This document shows positions 47,361 through 60,207 of a stretch of 64,000 bases of DNA, one piece after another (within the stretch, counting starts at the first letter, position 1; every line of letters starts with the position of its first letter). The position numbers were made by a program, and so were the translations under genes. The notes below the pieces were generated by a model. That model worked only from the letters and a program-made list of their open reading frames with translations. It was not told the origin of the DNA and did not search any database. This DNA comes from Lepidonotus clava. Lineage: Eukaryota; Annelida; Polychaeta; Phyllodocida; Polynoidae. The DNA is taken from contig OW387145.1 of NCBI GenBank assembly GCA_936440205.1, forward strand, positions 29,701,075 through 29,765,074, read 5' to 3'.

Positions 47361-50300
47361 ACCCCCGTACACCCAGACAGGTATGTGATGTGATTGGCCG
47401 TGGTAGTGTAGGCCCTCAGCAGGCCCGTCGGCATCCGCCCTTTGATGTCTTGTGTACACATACCGACAAGGGGCCCTCTACACATGCCACTATCTCCCCA
47501 ATTCAACGGGGGCTCTCTTGTGTCTTGCTCCAGGCACACACCCTTTGGGCTCACTCACTGGAGGTTTGTTGGTTAAAGGGGGAGGCCTGCTTTGTCACAA
47601 GGGGCTGTAGGTAACTGTTCAAAGCCTGGGGTCGAAATAGTTCTAGTGTCACCAGATTTCCCCTCTTTGATATACTTAGTAGTTTTTTTTCTATAGATTA
47701 AGATAAGATTTTCACCTGTGGATATTAACTGCATTGTTTTCGAACAGTTTTTTTCCCTCAAAATGTTCTCATTTCACTTTTAAAAAAAAACAACCTCTCC
47801 AGTTAAAAAACACTCCTCTGCTTTTTTGTGTGGTTTGGGCCCGCGGGGACGTTCAGCTATTTACGTGCATTCCCTATTTACGTGGCGCTTGCAGCTGGTT
47901 AGGGAAGCGGTAAAACCAAACACACAAATACACCCCAGCGCACAGAGGCTGCGGGCTGATAAAACCTAAAACTCAAACTGGGTGCTGCACACCAGGCCCA
48001 TGTGGGTTGGCTTTGGGCAGCCTGGCGCACGGACTAAGTGTAAAGGTATGCCGGCCAGCTGGTGCCCACTTGGGACCTGCATGGGCTTCTCCGACGGTAT
48101 GGCTACTGTCACAAGCCGGTTATATCCCCACACCAGGCCCTGGATCCTGACCAGTGGGCAGGGTCTGCAGGATCCAACAGGATCCCAAGGGGCAGGGTAC
48201 TGGAGGATGGTGTAGGGTACTGGAGGAGGCAGGCCGGCCGGCCTGGAGGACCAACAGACCCAACTGGTTGGTCCCACGCCTACACACTTGGGTTGTACAA
48301 ACACATACCACCGCCATGCTTAGGCTAGGCCTATTTAAATGCCCATGAAAAAAGTGTGCTCCCCTGGGCCTTGTACCAACTAAGATACACACCTACTTAG
48401 ATCAGAAATGTCAAGGCCTGCAAAAAGGTTGCGAACTTAAACATTTGAAACCTGTATTTATCCCAATATAAAACTTGTAGCAATATCTAATTGATCTCAT
48501 ATTATGCCATAGTATTCTGTATTTCCGGAAAGCAGTGCATCGACATTTCTGAAATTCCTACCATCAGTCACTAAAACACTGGTATTCCGTGAGGGTGTTT
48601 TTCGTGAAGGGTTTTGCATGGCGAGATGCAGTTGCACCCATAGGTCAGGGCCCTCCGGATTCCAGTAGAGCCAGCCCTCGGAAGTTTGTTATTTTTTCAT
48701 AGCCTGGGCTGGGTTCTTGAAACACAGGGTTCATGTTTACAGCCGGCGTTTCCGACTATTCCGCCTGGACTGACATTCACGTTGGGCGAGGCTTGGTCGG
48801 CCGGCTATGAGATATATACACCCTAGGGATCCTAACCAACAGCTAAAAAAAACATAACTCCCCTGCGGTTTCCGCCTATTATACACCCAGAAATAAAAAC
48901 ATGAAAAGTTGGAAAATAAAGCAAATAGAAGAAGTAATGAAATCTGGGGGAAATGAAAAAATAAAAATGTAAGCACACACAAATCCCTTCAAAAAACAAG
49001 AGCGTAACACGCAACACACCTGGGAACGATGAGGGAGGGATTCAGTTATGCAGAGCAAAAAAAAACAGTTACACGAATAGAAACCCTATACAAAAAAGGA
49101 AAATTGCATGATTTAGAGACCAACACCAATACATGTATTTAGAGGTAAAAACAATCTCTCATTTTTATGGGCGTGAGTGACAACTATACCTATACTGAGG
49201 AGGGCCCCTGGGTTGAGCCGAGCCGAGGTTGGATGAGGGGTGATGTCATAGCAGCCGAGAAAATTGGTAAACAGACTCTCTATGTAAATACACGGTAAAG
49301 ACGGTGTTTACGCTGCATGCGTTGGCAGCTTGGGGCTGCTTTTCACACAGGAGGCCGAGTGTGTGTGCGCCCATCGGTCACCTCCACGGCTGTCAACAGA
49401 TCGCCTGTCGTCCTCCTAGGCGGCATCGATTTATGGATCTACACCGCGGCTAAGATGGGCACGTCGGGCGGGTGGTGTTGGTAAAGGGGGGCTGGGTGGG
49501 GGCTCAATAAATACTACTTTGTCATAAGTGGATGTACCGTTGGATTGCTGGGTCGATTAGGGAAATTGGTTCTGGCCCCCCGTCTTTGATTTATTATGAA
49601 AAGTTGCGTTCCATTGACTAATTTCTTGGCGCGTGTCTCAAATCAGCAGCGCATATTAGCAAAAGGGCTAATGAGAAGTATTCCCCCCCCCCCATTTTTT
49701 TTTTTTTTTTCAAAGGAAAAAATCATTATATTTATCTAGATTTTGTTTGGAGAATACACATGGTCACGGCCACTGAAACTTGCGTTAAGATGACACGTGG
49801 AATGACCCAACAGAGCACGTACACGTCACGGCTACGTGAGGTGGCCAGGCATCAGATGAGGGGAGGTAGTTTGGGCAGGGGGACGGTAGGGGCGGCTGCT
49901 TGTTTGTGAAGCCTGATTTAGGCCCTGATCGCCTGTTCCCTCCCCCTTCTACTGCCGGCCGTAGCCCACGTCCCTAAACCCACGCCATCCTCCTCCTACT
50001 CCTCCAGTGTGAGCCCTGCCCTATTCCCCTGGAGGAGGGATTAGGGGGCTGGAGAAACACAAACCATTAGCAGGGAATGGGAAGGTGAGAGAAAAGACTG
50101 GAAGCTTTGGGGACTAGGACCCTGAAAAGGACGTAGCTAGACCGCAATACACCCACTTTCCACTAGATGCTCGAATCAGAATATGGCGAATCCAAATGTG
50201 TTGTCAACCAGTCCAAAACAAACTATCAAAAACCCTCTGATTTCCAGGAAGCCGAAACACAGGGGATAACAGCACATACTGGCACTGGCTCACTCCCATT

Positions 50301-51738
50301 CCCCCTTCCAAAAGCCCGATCAATGTGGCGCTGGGAGGAGAACGAGCTGGTGGTGGTAGGGGTGGTTGAAGTGTGTAGTGGGGGCCTGTGGCCGGGGTAA
50401 GGGGGTGGGGGTGTTTATTGCTGTTGTTGGCAGTGTTCAGGCCCGGCCTCCCGGTCCGTTCATCAGGCACCCCCTCCCCCAGCACCAGGCCGGCCGGTGA
50501 GCTGCTCACTGAGCTGCTCGTGTACAACACGGCCTCACCACTGGGAGGGAACCGCTCGGCCTCGTCCGGGGAAGGCCTCCTCTCATCAGCCGCGGCTCAC
50601 ACCCAAATTGACAAGCCAACCTTTTGGTGCACCTAACCGCTCCAGGGTGTGAATAACAGGTTACACTGTTAGATTTTTTCTTCTTTTTCAGATTTTTTTT
50701 GTAAATATTTCTTTTTAAATTTTGTTTTCAGATATTTGTTTTTATTTGTTTTCCTTTTTCTTTTCTTTTAGGGAGGAGGGAGCACTCACACATCAAAACT
50801 GTATACCTTTCTCTTACCAAAACCCTGCGCATTTTCCCAAACTATAATGCATAACCGCAAGCCTGCAAAAAAAAAACAAATTATGATGTGTTGCCTTTCA
50901 CGTGTGCATTACCCATCAGCCACAGCCTGTGACCATCCATGTGGACGAAAAAACGCCACATGTGACCACCCAGCCCCGTGGGCTTCTCTTTTTACCGTTA
51001 CCTCTGCCCCTTCCGAAGGCCATCGACATCAAAGCCCTCAAGTCGGGCCGCCGGCTATTAACGACCCATTACATCAGAGTCTCTTGTATAAATCACCACG
51101 GGGGGCTGGCCGCGGGGCACGTATCCTTGGCCTATTTTTGTTTATATCTCCGATAACAAGTTAGCGGCTGCCCTCCAGCTGCTATGAAGAAACCTAGGCC
51201 TGCTTAGGGTCAGTCAACAAGCCCTTACTGCTACGTGTCTCCTCCAGGGTCCCTTCTCCAGGGCGGACAACTGTGGCTGAGGGGTGGCCTAGGAGAGGGG
51301 AAGAGGAGATTTTTTGCCTTTGTTTTCTTATAATAGGTACATCAAATTGAATTTCTCCATATTTTAATTTTTTTTAATTTGCTAATAGAATTCAGAGGTT
51401 TTAAGTTCTTTATGTTAATCTTTCCTCCTTTACAGTTTGCCCAATGACTTATATCTGGAATATCTAGATATATATCTGTGGAGTACTTGTGGTAGATAAG
51501 AGCAGGTTGGCTGTAGGTAAATGCCTGGGGAGGGGGCGTGGTCGGCCCGGCATGTACTCCTCCAGCCCACGTGGCCCCTCCAGGCGCACGTGACCGCCCC
51601 ACGTGATGGCCAGGCCGGCGTCCCCCTGGAGGAAGAACTCCAGGTTCTCCACCAATTAGTGTACACGTCACCATGGCAACGGGCTAATCAGGAATGTGCC
51701 CTGGTCGGGGTGACTACGTCCAGTGGTGTGTTTTGGGA
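47361..51738. other. Intron sequence without genes
   Basis: Two adjacent GTACTGGAGGA motifs (48199, 48219), a CpG-containing patch at 49320-49460, a repeat-free patch at 49545-49680 and a C10/T18 junction near 49690. Frames at 47966-48392 and 50167-50636 are shadows of GC-rich low-complexity sequence. Confidence 0.5.
49425..49436. promoter_or_regulatory. PBX/HOX-type site ATCGATTTATGG
   Basis: Close to the composite posterior-HOX/PBX site TGATTTATGG, in a non-repetitive CpG-containing patch of the intron (49320-49460). Motif match only. Confidence 0.2.
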
Positions 51739-51980
51739 CCATACTGGCCCCAGCTCACTCGCCTACCACTATGCTTATGGGGATTGTAAGGGGTGGTGCG
51801 GAGAGAATGTCACTGGGGAATAAAATATGGGATCGGGGTTTAGTGTAACACTAACAGCCCCATTTTGGAAGCATACTGGCCCCAGCTCACTCGCCTACCA
51901 CTATACTATGGGGACTGTGAAGGGTGCTGCTGGGAGAATGTCGCTGGGGTAGGGGATCTGGGATCGAGGTAGGGTGTAGT
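51739..51980. repeat. Tandem duplication, about 130-bp period
   Basis: Both halves share CATACTGGCCCCAGCTCACT, CGCCTACCACTAT, ATGGGGA(T/C)TGT, GAGAATGTC(A/G)CTGGGG and GGGATCG(G/A)GGT. Divergence is moderate. No coding signal. Confidence 0.9.
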
Positions 51981-52019
51981 ATCAGCCCCAGGAGGAAGGG
52001 CTCCTCCTGTTCCCCACAC

Positions 52020-52040
52020 ACACCTACCTACCTACCTACC
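52020..52040. repeat. Short (CTAC)n tract
   Basis: Four to five CTAC units after CACACAC. Confidence 0.85.
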
Positions 52041-52545
52041 CGGTGCAGGCTGACCACATGCCAGACGGCCTCCTGGCATGCCCAGGGGGAGGGCCGAGTC
52101 AGACATTTCAGGGCATTTTTGGCAGGATTTGGGTGCAGTTGGAGTGAGTCTGGATCAGCAGGGATCGTGTAGTCAGAGACGCCAACATGACTGTGGCAGG
52201 CACGCAGATAATCATACAGTAGGGGGTATAGTCGTGAACCATGAGGTTAGATACCAACAGATAATATGACGGTGACTAATAGTGCACGTTGACGATTGGT
52301 AGTCTCCATGTACATATATGAGGTCACTCTGGGGTCAGCCTCAAACCCCCCACAGTCCCCATCCCTACTATGATCCATATCCCCTAGTCCACATCCTCAC
52401 TGTCAAGCATATCTCAACCACTACTATTCCAAGTCAAATCCCACAGCTGCAACAGCCATTCACCATTCAGGAATGTACTTTTGGCCACGGGCGATTCCAA
52501 TCAGTGTGTTGAGTTTGAGGATTCTTGAGAAATGAAGCATCAGGG

Positions 52546-52612
52546 AAAATCCCCCCCCCCCCAAAAAAAAAAAGATAAATAAATACTAAAAAATAAAATA
52601 GTTTTTATTACA
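52546..52612. repeat. C12-A12 tract and A-rich stretch
   Basis: CCCCCCCCCCCC followed directly by an A run and GATAAATAAATACTAAAAAAT. It could be a retroposon tail, but I see no body attached. Confidence 0.7.
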
Positions 52613-54451
52613 AATAAAGAAAAGTGGAATAAGAAGTGAAAGAGAGGACGCAGCAGCCTCCTGAAAGCACTAATCCTTGAGGGAGGCAGTGGGACAACGC
52701 TGTCTGAGATCTCCTAAGCCTTCACTTCAGTGTAAGCTCTTTCTGTATAAAGCCTCTCCAGGCCGTAGAAATCCCCCTTCTCCCTCCCACCCCTCCCGAC
52801 TGCATCCCTCTGCAGATACCTGATAATCCCTGTCACAGAGGCCGCGATATGAAAAGCCCAGCCCGCCAAAGGAATTTTGATATTTTCTATGGATTTTCTT
52901 CAGAGAAATTGGAGTCACCTTGTTAACCTACTTCTTTGGGCAGATCATCATTTCCTTCCGTTAGGATATGAAGCGGCAGGGCCAAAACCCGTTTTCTAGG
53001 CTGCTGCTGCTGCTGCTCCTGTTGGCAATGCAGAGCTGGGCTGACGGCTGATGGGTAATGCCAACTATAGTCGGACCCGCCTATGTTAACCAAATTCTTC
53101 ATCAAATTTAATGCTCCTTGACAATTAATGTAAGGACAAAAAGCATATGATCAGTGGTTACTGCAGCAGTGATTTTTTTCAGTAGGATTTCCAGATGCAT
53201 TTGTATATTGATAGGATAAGTTCCATGGCCATGTTCACAATGAAAATTCTTTATCTGTATATTGTGAACAGGCATCCCTTTGACTTCCTGATTTATCATC
53301 AGTGTTGACTATGTAGAAAACATAAAATTACTCACTGTGAAGGATTAAACTCTACAACTGTCCCCAGCACCTTGGCCTAATCATTCTGGCTCAACACAGG
53401 CGGAACAGACTCTAGTAGTCTGTCACATGCTGGCTGACGGTGCCTGCTGGAGAGGTCCAAGCCGATCGTCCCCACCCCCAACTCCCCCCGGCTCAGGCCT
53501 CATCCAATCACACCCTCACAATTACCACCACCATCAGCACACTGCTGCCACCATCGTCATGGGAAAAGGCCCACACGCACCTCACATCGCCATGGCAACC
53601 AGCCCGAGAGGGCAAAAAAATGCACTCCCCTCCTCCCTGCTCCCACCGACCTGACTGGCTGCGTCTATACCCTTTAACTGGCTCTACCTGCCGACGTATT
53701 TCTCTCCGGCCCTATAGTGTAAGGCCTGGTGAGTGACCCACAGGTCGTAGATTCGGCCTTCTTTCTATAGTGGGCAGCAATACCCATCAGGCGAGTCTCG
53801 CCATCTTATATATTTTAATGATTTTTTCCAGACCTTTTACTTTGCATAGAAATGTGCCCATAAAAAAACAAATATAATAGTATATGGTCAGGTATGCAAA
53901 CTAGTTCTATTTATTTAGGGTAATTTTCATTGGCTGAAGCGAAACCCTCATAATTGTTTTATTGGGTAAATTATTGTTTTTGAGGTCACATTTCAAGCTA
54001 GTCGACTCTTGTACTTCATAACTCTGATCTATTTCTGATATAGCGTAATGGTGTATATATCAATGCCAAATCTATTTTGTGGATAATCACCTATTATTTC
54101 TTTAAGTTATTTCTGTGCTAATACATGCAGGTTGCGTGTGTATCACTCCAATTCCAACCCTGTGTCTTTCCCCAAACGCAGACTCCCGACACCAACACCA
54201 AAAGGTGTGATTAAAACTAAAAGGGGAGACGACACCCATACTACAGGCGAGCTGCTCCTTACTGGTTCTGCCCCCACCTTGAGCTGCTCCCTAAAACACC
54301 AGGTGTGCCGTTTCTGGGTGGGCTGTCCCCTACTCAGGTCGTTCACCTGTTCAGGTGCGCCCAACCTACAGGTGTAAGCGGCAGGTGTAATGTCAACAGG
54401 TGGAGTTTCAAGGCTGGGCATGCTGGTGTCAGAGGTATCATTTTCCTTTGG

Positions 54452-54898
54452 GGAAGCACACCTGTGATCCTGTAATGTGTGTGTTTATGAAGCACACCTA
54501 TGATCCTGTAATGCGTACATTTATGAAACACACCTGTGATCCTGTAATGCGTACATTTATGAAGCACACCTACAGTGTCCGAAATTAACTTTTTAGGCCG
54601 TCGGCCCGGACATAGTGGAATCTACTACAAGTGTGAAAAAATCCGGGCTGATTTTAATGTAATTTTCTGAAAATTTGTCAGCCCTGAATTAAAACAATCA
54701 GCCTGGGGCTGACGGGCTGACGTTAATTTCGAACCCTGCACCTATGATCCTGTAATGCCTTCATTTATGAAGCACACCTGTGATCCTGTAATGCGTAAAT
54801 TTATGAAGCACACCTGTGATCCTGTAAATGTAATGTGTACATTTATGACGCACACCTGTGATACTGTAATACGCACATTTATGAAGCATGCCTGTGAT
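54452..54898. repeat. 35-bp tandem array, about eight units, interrupted by a MITE
   Basis: Unit GAAGCACACCTGTGATCCTG followed by TAATGCGTACATTTAT. The unit count includes one split by the MITE at 54573-54738. Variation between units is low (TAATGTGT, TAATGCCT, ACGCAC). Open frames in this array read HKCTHYRI-type repeats and are artefacts of the period. Confidence 0.95.
54573..54738. mobile_element. MITE with CAGKGTYCGAAATTAAC ends, inserted in a tandem array (hAT-like)
   Basis: The 166-bp element begins CAGTGTCCGAAATTAACTT and ends GTTAATTTCGAACCCTG. Both sides carry CACCTA (54567-54572, 54739-54744). The host array normally has the sequence GCACACCTATGATCC once, so the empty site can be read from neighbouring units and the duplication is really 6 bp. 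An inner palindromic part (CAGCCCTG... and CAGCCTGGGGCTGACGGGCTG) is present. Non-coding. Confidence 0.88.
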
Positions 54899-57800
54899 CA
54901 GATCACAAATCACATGTAATCAACGCCGATTTGAGGTCCCAATTCAAAAACCAAATCACACCAGTTTATCCAAAATGATTCATGCACTCACATGATGAGA
55001 TAAGATTGAGATGGTGCCAGTTTCCTGGCCTAATCACGATAATGCGGGCCACGGAACACAGACTGTTCTTGTTAAAACAGCCTCTGATTATCGCGACTTG
55101 AGATAAGGACATAATAATAGTGCCAAAGTTTGGCACATACGTATGAATAGTTAAAGCCGGTTGTCTGTTTTTTCCCCCGATTTATTTTGTTTTTTCCGTT
55201 TCATTTCTTGTACCTTTTATGATATTTTTCTCTCACTGATAGGAATCGACCGATCATATCATTTACTCTCTGCAGCCGGAAACGTAGATCACAGGCTACA
55301 TTAGGTTTGACACGATGATCACATTGACAGCAGCAGCCTACGGGATGACCACGTGTAACAATGACAGCCACAAACTGGCGAATAAATACACACACACTCC
55401 AGTGTACAACATTGTGTCCATCCAAAGCCATTATAACCACCATCCAAAGCCCTCATAACCAAACTGTTGATCAGCCTGGTGCTGTGCTATCCTCCAGGGT
55501 CCTCCGCTAAGGGCCCTTGAGGATGACCTCCTGGGTTCCCCAAGGACACCACAGGCTCTAAGGACGTGGAGGAGGTGGTGGTCAAACCAGCAGGGGGGTC
55601 AGTGGGGCTCTCTCCTCCTTTGTTTTGCTCGCCATGGCAACAATGACCAATCATATATGGCGGTGTTGTGTAACATAGCGACCCCCTGCTACTGTTAGGT
55701 GGCGGATGTGTCCCTTTGTCCACCCTGCATGTTTAACCCATTCAACCACCCCAACACCCAGGGGAGGCAGGAGGTGGGAGACCCTCTCAGAACTAGGCTC
55801 GCAGGCCTCATTATAAATCGAACAGAAGGCTGAGAGTCCCTACAGTTACAAAAGTGAGCTTACTTAATTGGTCAAACCCAGTCGAGTGCTTTTGTATAGA
55901 AACGTATGAATACTTTCTGCATACGTGTAACTTTGGCACAATGGAGACGCAAACAGCATGATAAAATCTTTCATTTGTGCGACTCCCTTTGATAACGGAC
56001 CTCAAAAACTAAGCATTGTTTATTATCTCTTACACAACTCGGTTGTGATAAATCACAACAAATATGGGATTTTCCCGACATTCTCAAGTGGAAAATCTAC
56101 ATTATTACCACTAAGATCTACGTACATCCGTTGGCTTGAGACCAAAACAAAAACTAAAAAAAAAAAAGTGCTCAATAAATCATGCCGCCCAATGAGGATA
56201 GGAAAGACCAATCTTGTACCTGTCGAGCAACTAGTATTTAGTAGCAATGCTTCCGGCGTTAGTCCATCAATGGAACACGTGTGTAGTATTGAATGACATC
56301 ACGTTACGTTCTATACAAATAGCCCTTTTGCCTGACCTACACCGAGGAAATTTGCACCACTTAGCTACGGGCTTGATCACTCGTAACCAGGTTGCATGTG
56401 TACAAGGCACGGGTCTGTTTAATAATACTAGACCCGCTAAAACAACATTACCCTAGGTGATCCGAAGAATGTGGGATTACGTCTCTTATTCCCTAATCCT
56501 ACTTGCGAGTTACTTGGGGACAACTTCCTGATTATAAATCTACTTTGCAAACCTCTTTGGTTTTATTATATTCTAAAAGGCTTACGGACGGTTTTCGTCA
56601 CGTCCGTTTGGCCACACGCCTGAGTAAGATTACTCAAGATTATAACGTGTAATGATACGTAGTCTTACGTAAGTTGACGTCACTCGTCAACAGAAGGACG
56701 TAAACACGCGTATCCGTGTTACTAGTTTTTGGTATCAGACTCCAAGCAGGAAACGCTGTTGAAATATGTTTGTTGTTTTTTCTAAATAGGCTCCTATTTT
56801 CACGTGAAAAAAGTACTGGGTCTTAAGTGGTTATTGTAGAGCATGCAACGCATGACGTAAGACCAACACAGTTTGATTGTAACCATGGAGATTCAAAAAT
56901 GTACATATACAATGGTTAGCTATGTGAATAGTTTTTTACTTAATTTCTAGTCGGTGTTACATTTCACAATGATTCTACTATGCTTGCAACACATACACTC
57001 TAAAACATCCGGCGAGAAATTATGATAGAAATTCTCTATGCCTAAGCAGGACAAATCAGTGTGTATTCAGCGATAACTGATTTGATCCCCTGAGATTTAT
57101 CCTTATCTCTTATCTCTCAAAATTTGGATGAACTTCTATTTTTATTGTATGAAAAAACACCCCTGTTTGCAGCCGTTGCCAAGGAGGTAGTCATTAATGT
57201 ACTTTAATTGCCCACTACCTGCGCTAAGCACAGATGTACAGCACTGGGCAGCAGCAGCACAAGTGTACCCAGGTTGTGCGGGTGGTCCTGGCCTGGTGCA
57301 GGGCTCTCCACACTGACCAAATGGCCGGGCCGGCTTCATTGTATCAGCCCCCTGTCATTATCAGACCCCACTGGTCGCGTGGACATTGTAAAGGGAGGAG
57401 GCGGGGGCCTGGGGCTTATTTGCTGACCAGTGCACTGACCATCTGGACATCTGCTGCGGCCGTGGATTAACACCCAATCAATACTGCAAATCTAATTCGC
57501 CCTCGCTAATCCTACCTCCACCCCCTCCTGCCTGGTCTCCTCCACGCACCTGCTGATCGACGCTACCCACTGTTATTTCGCCAACTGCCCCACCCTGTGA
57601 AGGGATGGAGCGAATTCCCTCTTAATTATTCATCACACACAAAAGGCTGAAGGCGGAGAAGCATATCACATCATGAATGTCCAAGGTGTCTCTGTTTGTT
57701 GTTAAATATGCAGCGTGTGGTGTCCCAGGTTCAGTCTTAGTGCAGAGAGGTAGTTGGAATTAGAAAAATTATTTACTACAGGTAGTGAATATTTGGGTTG

Positions 57801-58901
57801 TATTCATCATAGGTAGTGAGCAATGGGTTTTATTCATCATACTGATTATTGAGTTGCATTTTACCATACGTAATGAGTAATTGGTTGTAATTATTAACGT
57901 GGTTAGGTGAGATTTAGGCTGTACTTATCATGAGACTTGGGCCTAAGAGCACGATCCAAACCATGATGTTTGCCCATCTAGCATGTATACAAAAATCACC
58001 AGCTGTGAAATCCCCCACCGTAAAATCCTGGGTCCTTTTTTACCCTGTGTTTGCGTGGGTGTGTTTAACTTGGGGATCTCCATACCTAAACCAAATCAGA
58101 CTTGCACACCCCTCCTCCCCTTCCTTGTAATTACCAGGCCCATTCAAGGCTTGGCTAAGGAGAAAACACACCAGAGAGCCTTAGAATATATGCATGCTGA
58201 GACCCAGTGCATGCAATGGTGAAGCCCAAAGGGACTGGGGTTGGGACTGAGAGCTTGTGCTTTTACATTATCGGGGAGATTACGTTGGGGCATGCAAGGA
58301 AGCACTCTGTGAAGGCAGTGAGTGGTGAGGTGGGTTAGCGGAACAAGGCTTTGGGGTTGGGGCAACCGCCTCGTTAATTTAGCCGGGTTTGAACCTGACG
58401 ATGTTTTTTTCAACCCATTTGGTTAAGATTTTTTTTTAGACTTGGCTGCAATGGTAATTGTTTGATTTAAGTACCCTCCATATAGTTGGTTCTCACTGGT
58501 TTTGCCTGGTTCTCGTATGACGATTTTGTCCTGATTTAGATGCAACTTTGTTAGATTGCCTACCATCAACTTCCAATAAACTAACATGTGTCCTTCTTAC
58601 TGACAGTGCGATTACCATAAAATAGCCACATTTCCATTTGAAATTTGGTATTCAAACCACTGCAACCACATGAAATCAAATGGTGACAACTAGGCTGCAT
58701 TAGTACGTCAACGTCGACAGAAGCCATCAAGTCGTAATGGCAACAAAATATTGACTCGCCCAAGCCGCGTCATCAAATATGAATATTTCCATTCGGACCG
58801 TGCCAATGGGCCTGTGATTATCCCATCAGCAGGCTGCTGGAGTGGGGTACTGGAGGAGCTGTCAGGTCTACCAGGGGTAGTACTGGAGGAGGGGTGGGGA
58901 G
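54899..58901. other. Intron sequence without genes
   Basis: Includes a GATA-rich stretch (TTATCCTTATCTCTTATCTC at 57098-57117) and the degenerate tandem repeat at 57780-57930. Frames at 55811-56456 lack recognisable domains. Confidence 0.45.
57780..57930. repeat. Degenerate tandem repeat, four to five units of 32-45 bp
   Basis: Units resemble AGGTAGTGAATATTTGGGTT followed by GTATTCATCAT. The last units are strongly diverged. Confidence 0.65.
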
Positions 58902-59174
58902 TATAGACGTTGTGCAGATGACGTCACAACCTCCAAAATTAGGTGGTAGCCATATTGGTGATCAATGTAGAGCCACCTTTGAATTGGTATTCTGGAATAG
59001 TAAGGAATAAATCTTTGTCAAATTCACTTAAAAAAAGCTCTTGGGATCAAAGTTGACAATTTTGACTATTCAGAAATTAAAATTTCCTGAGTTATTTCAT
59101 TACCACATGCGCCGGTTAACCACATGGCGATCACCAAAATCTGGTCACGTGACCACGTCTGCACAAGGTCTATA
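58902..59174. mobile_element. MITE with TATAGAC-TTGTGCAGA ends, copy B
   Basis: Begins TATAGACGTTGTGCAGATGACG and ends CGTCTGCACAAGGTCTATA; the outer 17 bp pair with one mismatch. Inside are TAGCCATATTGGTGATCA and GATCACCAAAATCTGGTCACGTGACC, the same segments as copy A (8027-8292) reversed. The likely target duplication is TA, giving a 269-bp element at 58904-59172. Tc1/mariner-like MITE is the best guess. Confidence 0.8.
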
Positions 59175-59978
59175 GGGGGTTAGTTAGAGCTGCTGGGGAG
59201 GGGGGGGGGGGGGGAGTCAAGGAGGTAGTTAGGGACCGCTAGAGCTGGCAGCTGGACCAGGAGGCATTTGTGGTGGCAGGAGTGCGGTGCTAGAAGCCTG
59301 GCGTCCCCTGGATGGTGCCTCCAGTGTGCCAGCGCTCCTCCAGTGCTATAGACCCACCACCAATCGATGGGGATCAATGTCCGGAAACAGCTCGACCGAT
59401 CGAAAAGTGGGAGGGGGCTTGGATGGGCATGGGCATGGGTGGGGGTACTAGGAGTATTACAAGGGCGGTTTTGGAGTCTCTATCCCCCATCGGACACACC
59501 CAACCCCCAACCCCTCCCCTCTTCACCACACCTAATCCAACAACCACACCCATTATTGGCCAGCCCCTACATCCATTTCTGAGCTATTAGATTATTAATA
59601 CCACATCCCCAGTATGTGCCCGGCGTTGCTTCAATAAACCAGAACAAGTTAGCACTCGTCAGTACTAGTCCACATACTGAACCTACCCATACTAACCCCA
59701 CCCCACCCCACCCTAGTCACCCTGCCCACCCACCAGGTATACAGACGACCTACCTGTAGGCTACAGTATCTATTTTTCAGGTATATATTTCAAGGCCTCA
59801 GTGATGACGTACAGGAGGCGGTGGGCCATCAATCCTTTATCGGCAGGAGGCATTCATAATTAACCAGGTTTCCGGGCCTCCTCCTCCTGGAGGCACCACC
59901 CTCCTCCACGTGGAGACCGCCGGTACGTCCCAGGCCTCCTCCATACCTGCAGGCCGCACCTACTGGAGTATTAAACTA
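59175..59978. other. Intron sequence without genes
   Basis: G14 run near 59200, two TGGAGG-motif copies (59318, 59337) and C-rich simple sequence at 59690-59740. Confidence 0.5.
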
Positions 59979-60207
59979 GGCCAACATTAAAAAAAATGTG
60001 TCTCCTGTCCAGCGGGTGACCATAAAAATACCCAGTCGGGAGGTCGGAATTTTTTTATTCCCTTCCTTTTTTTTTGTTGGTAAGGCTATGACTGAAAATT
60101 TTGAGAAAAAAAATGTTTTCTCAAAAATGTGGAAAAAAGTTTCCAGTCGGCCCTAATATACTCAGTCGGGCGGTAAACAGGAAACAATTTTTTTTATAAG
60201 GTTGGCC
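59979..60207. mobile_element. MITE with GGCCAAC-TTA-A8 ends and CTA duplication
   Basis: The left end GGCCAACATTAAAAAAAATG pairs with the right end AATTTTTTTTATAAGGTTGGCC. CTA flanks both sides (59976-59978, 60208-60210). The interior has three CAGTCGG boxes and A/T runs. A 3-bp duplication suggests PIF/Harbinger, but that superfamily prefers TWA, so the assignment is tentative. Confidence 0.7.

Larger units (their letters stand above)
51981..54451. other. Intron sequence without genes
   Basis: A smooth, repeat-poor stretch at 52620-52970 could be a conserved element; a CTG tract stands near 53000-53020. No exon-like frame with splice sites was recognised. Confidence 0.45.

Noticed and set aside
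58280-58405. tRNA- or SINE-like sequence ending GGGTTTGAACCTG
   Set aside because: Resembles a B box, but I see no proper A box, no cloverleaf and no tail.
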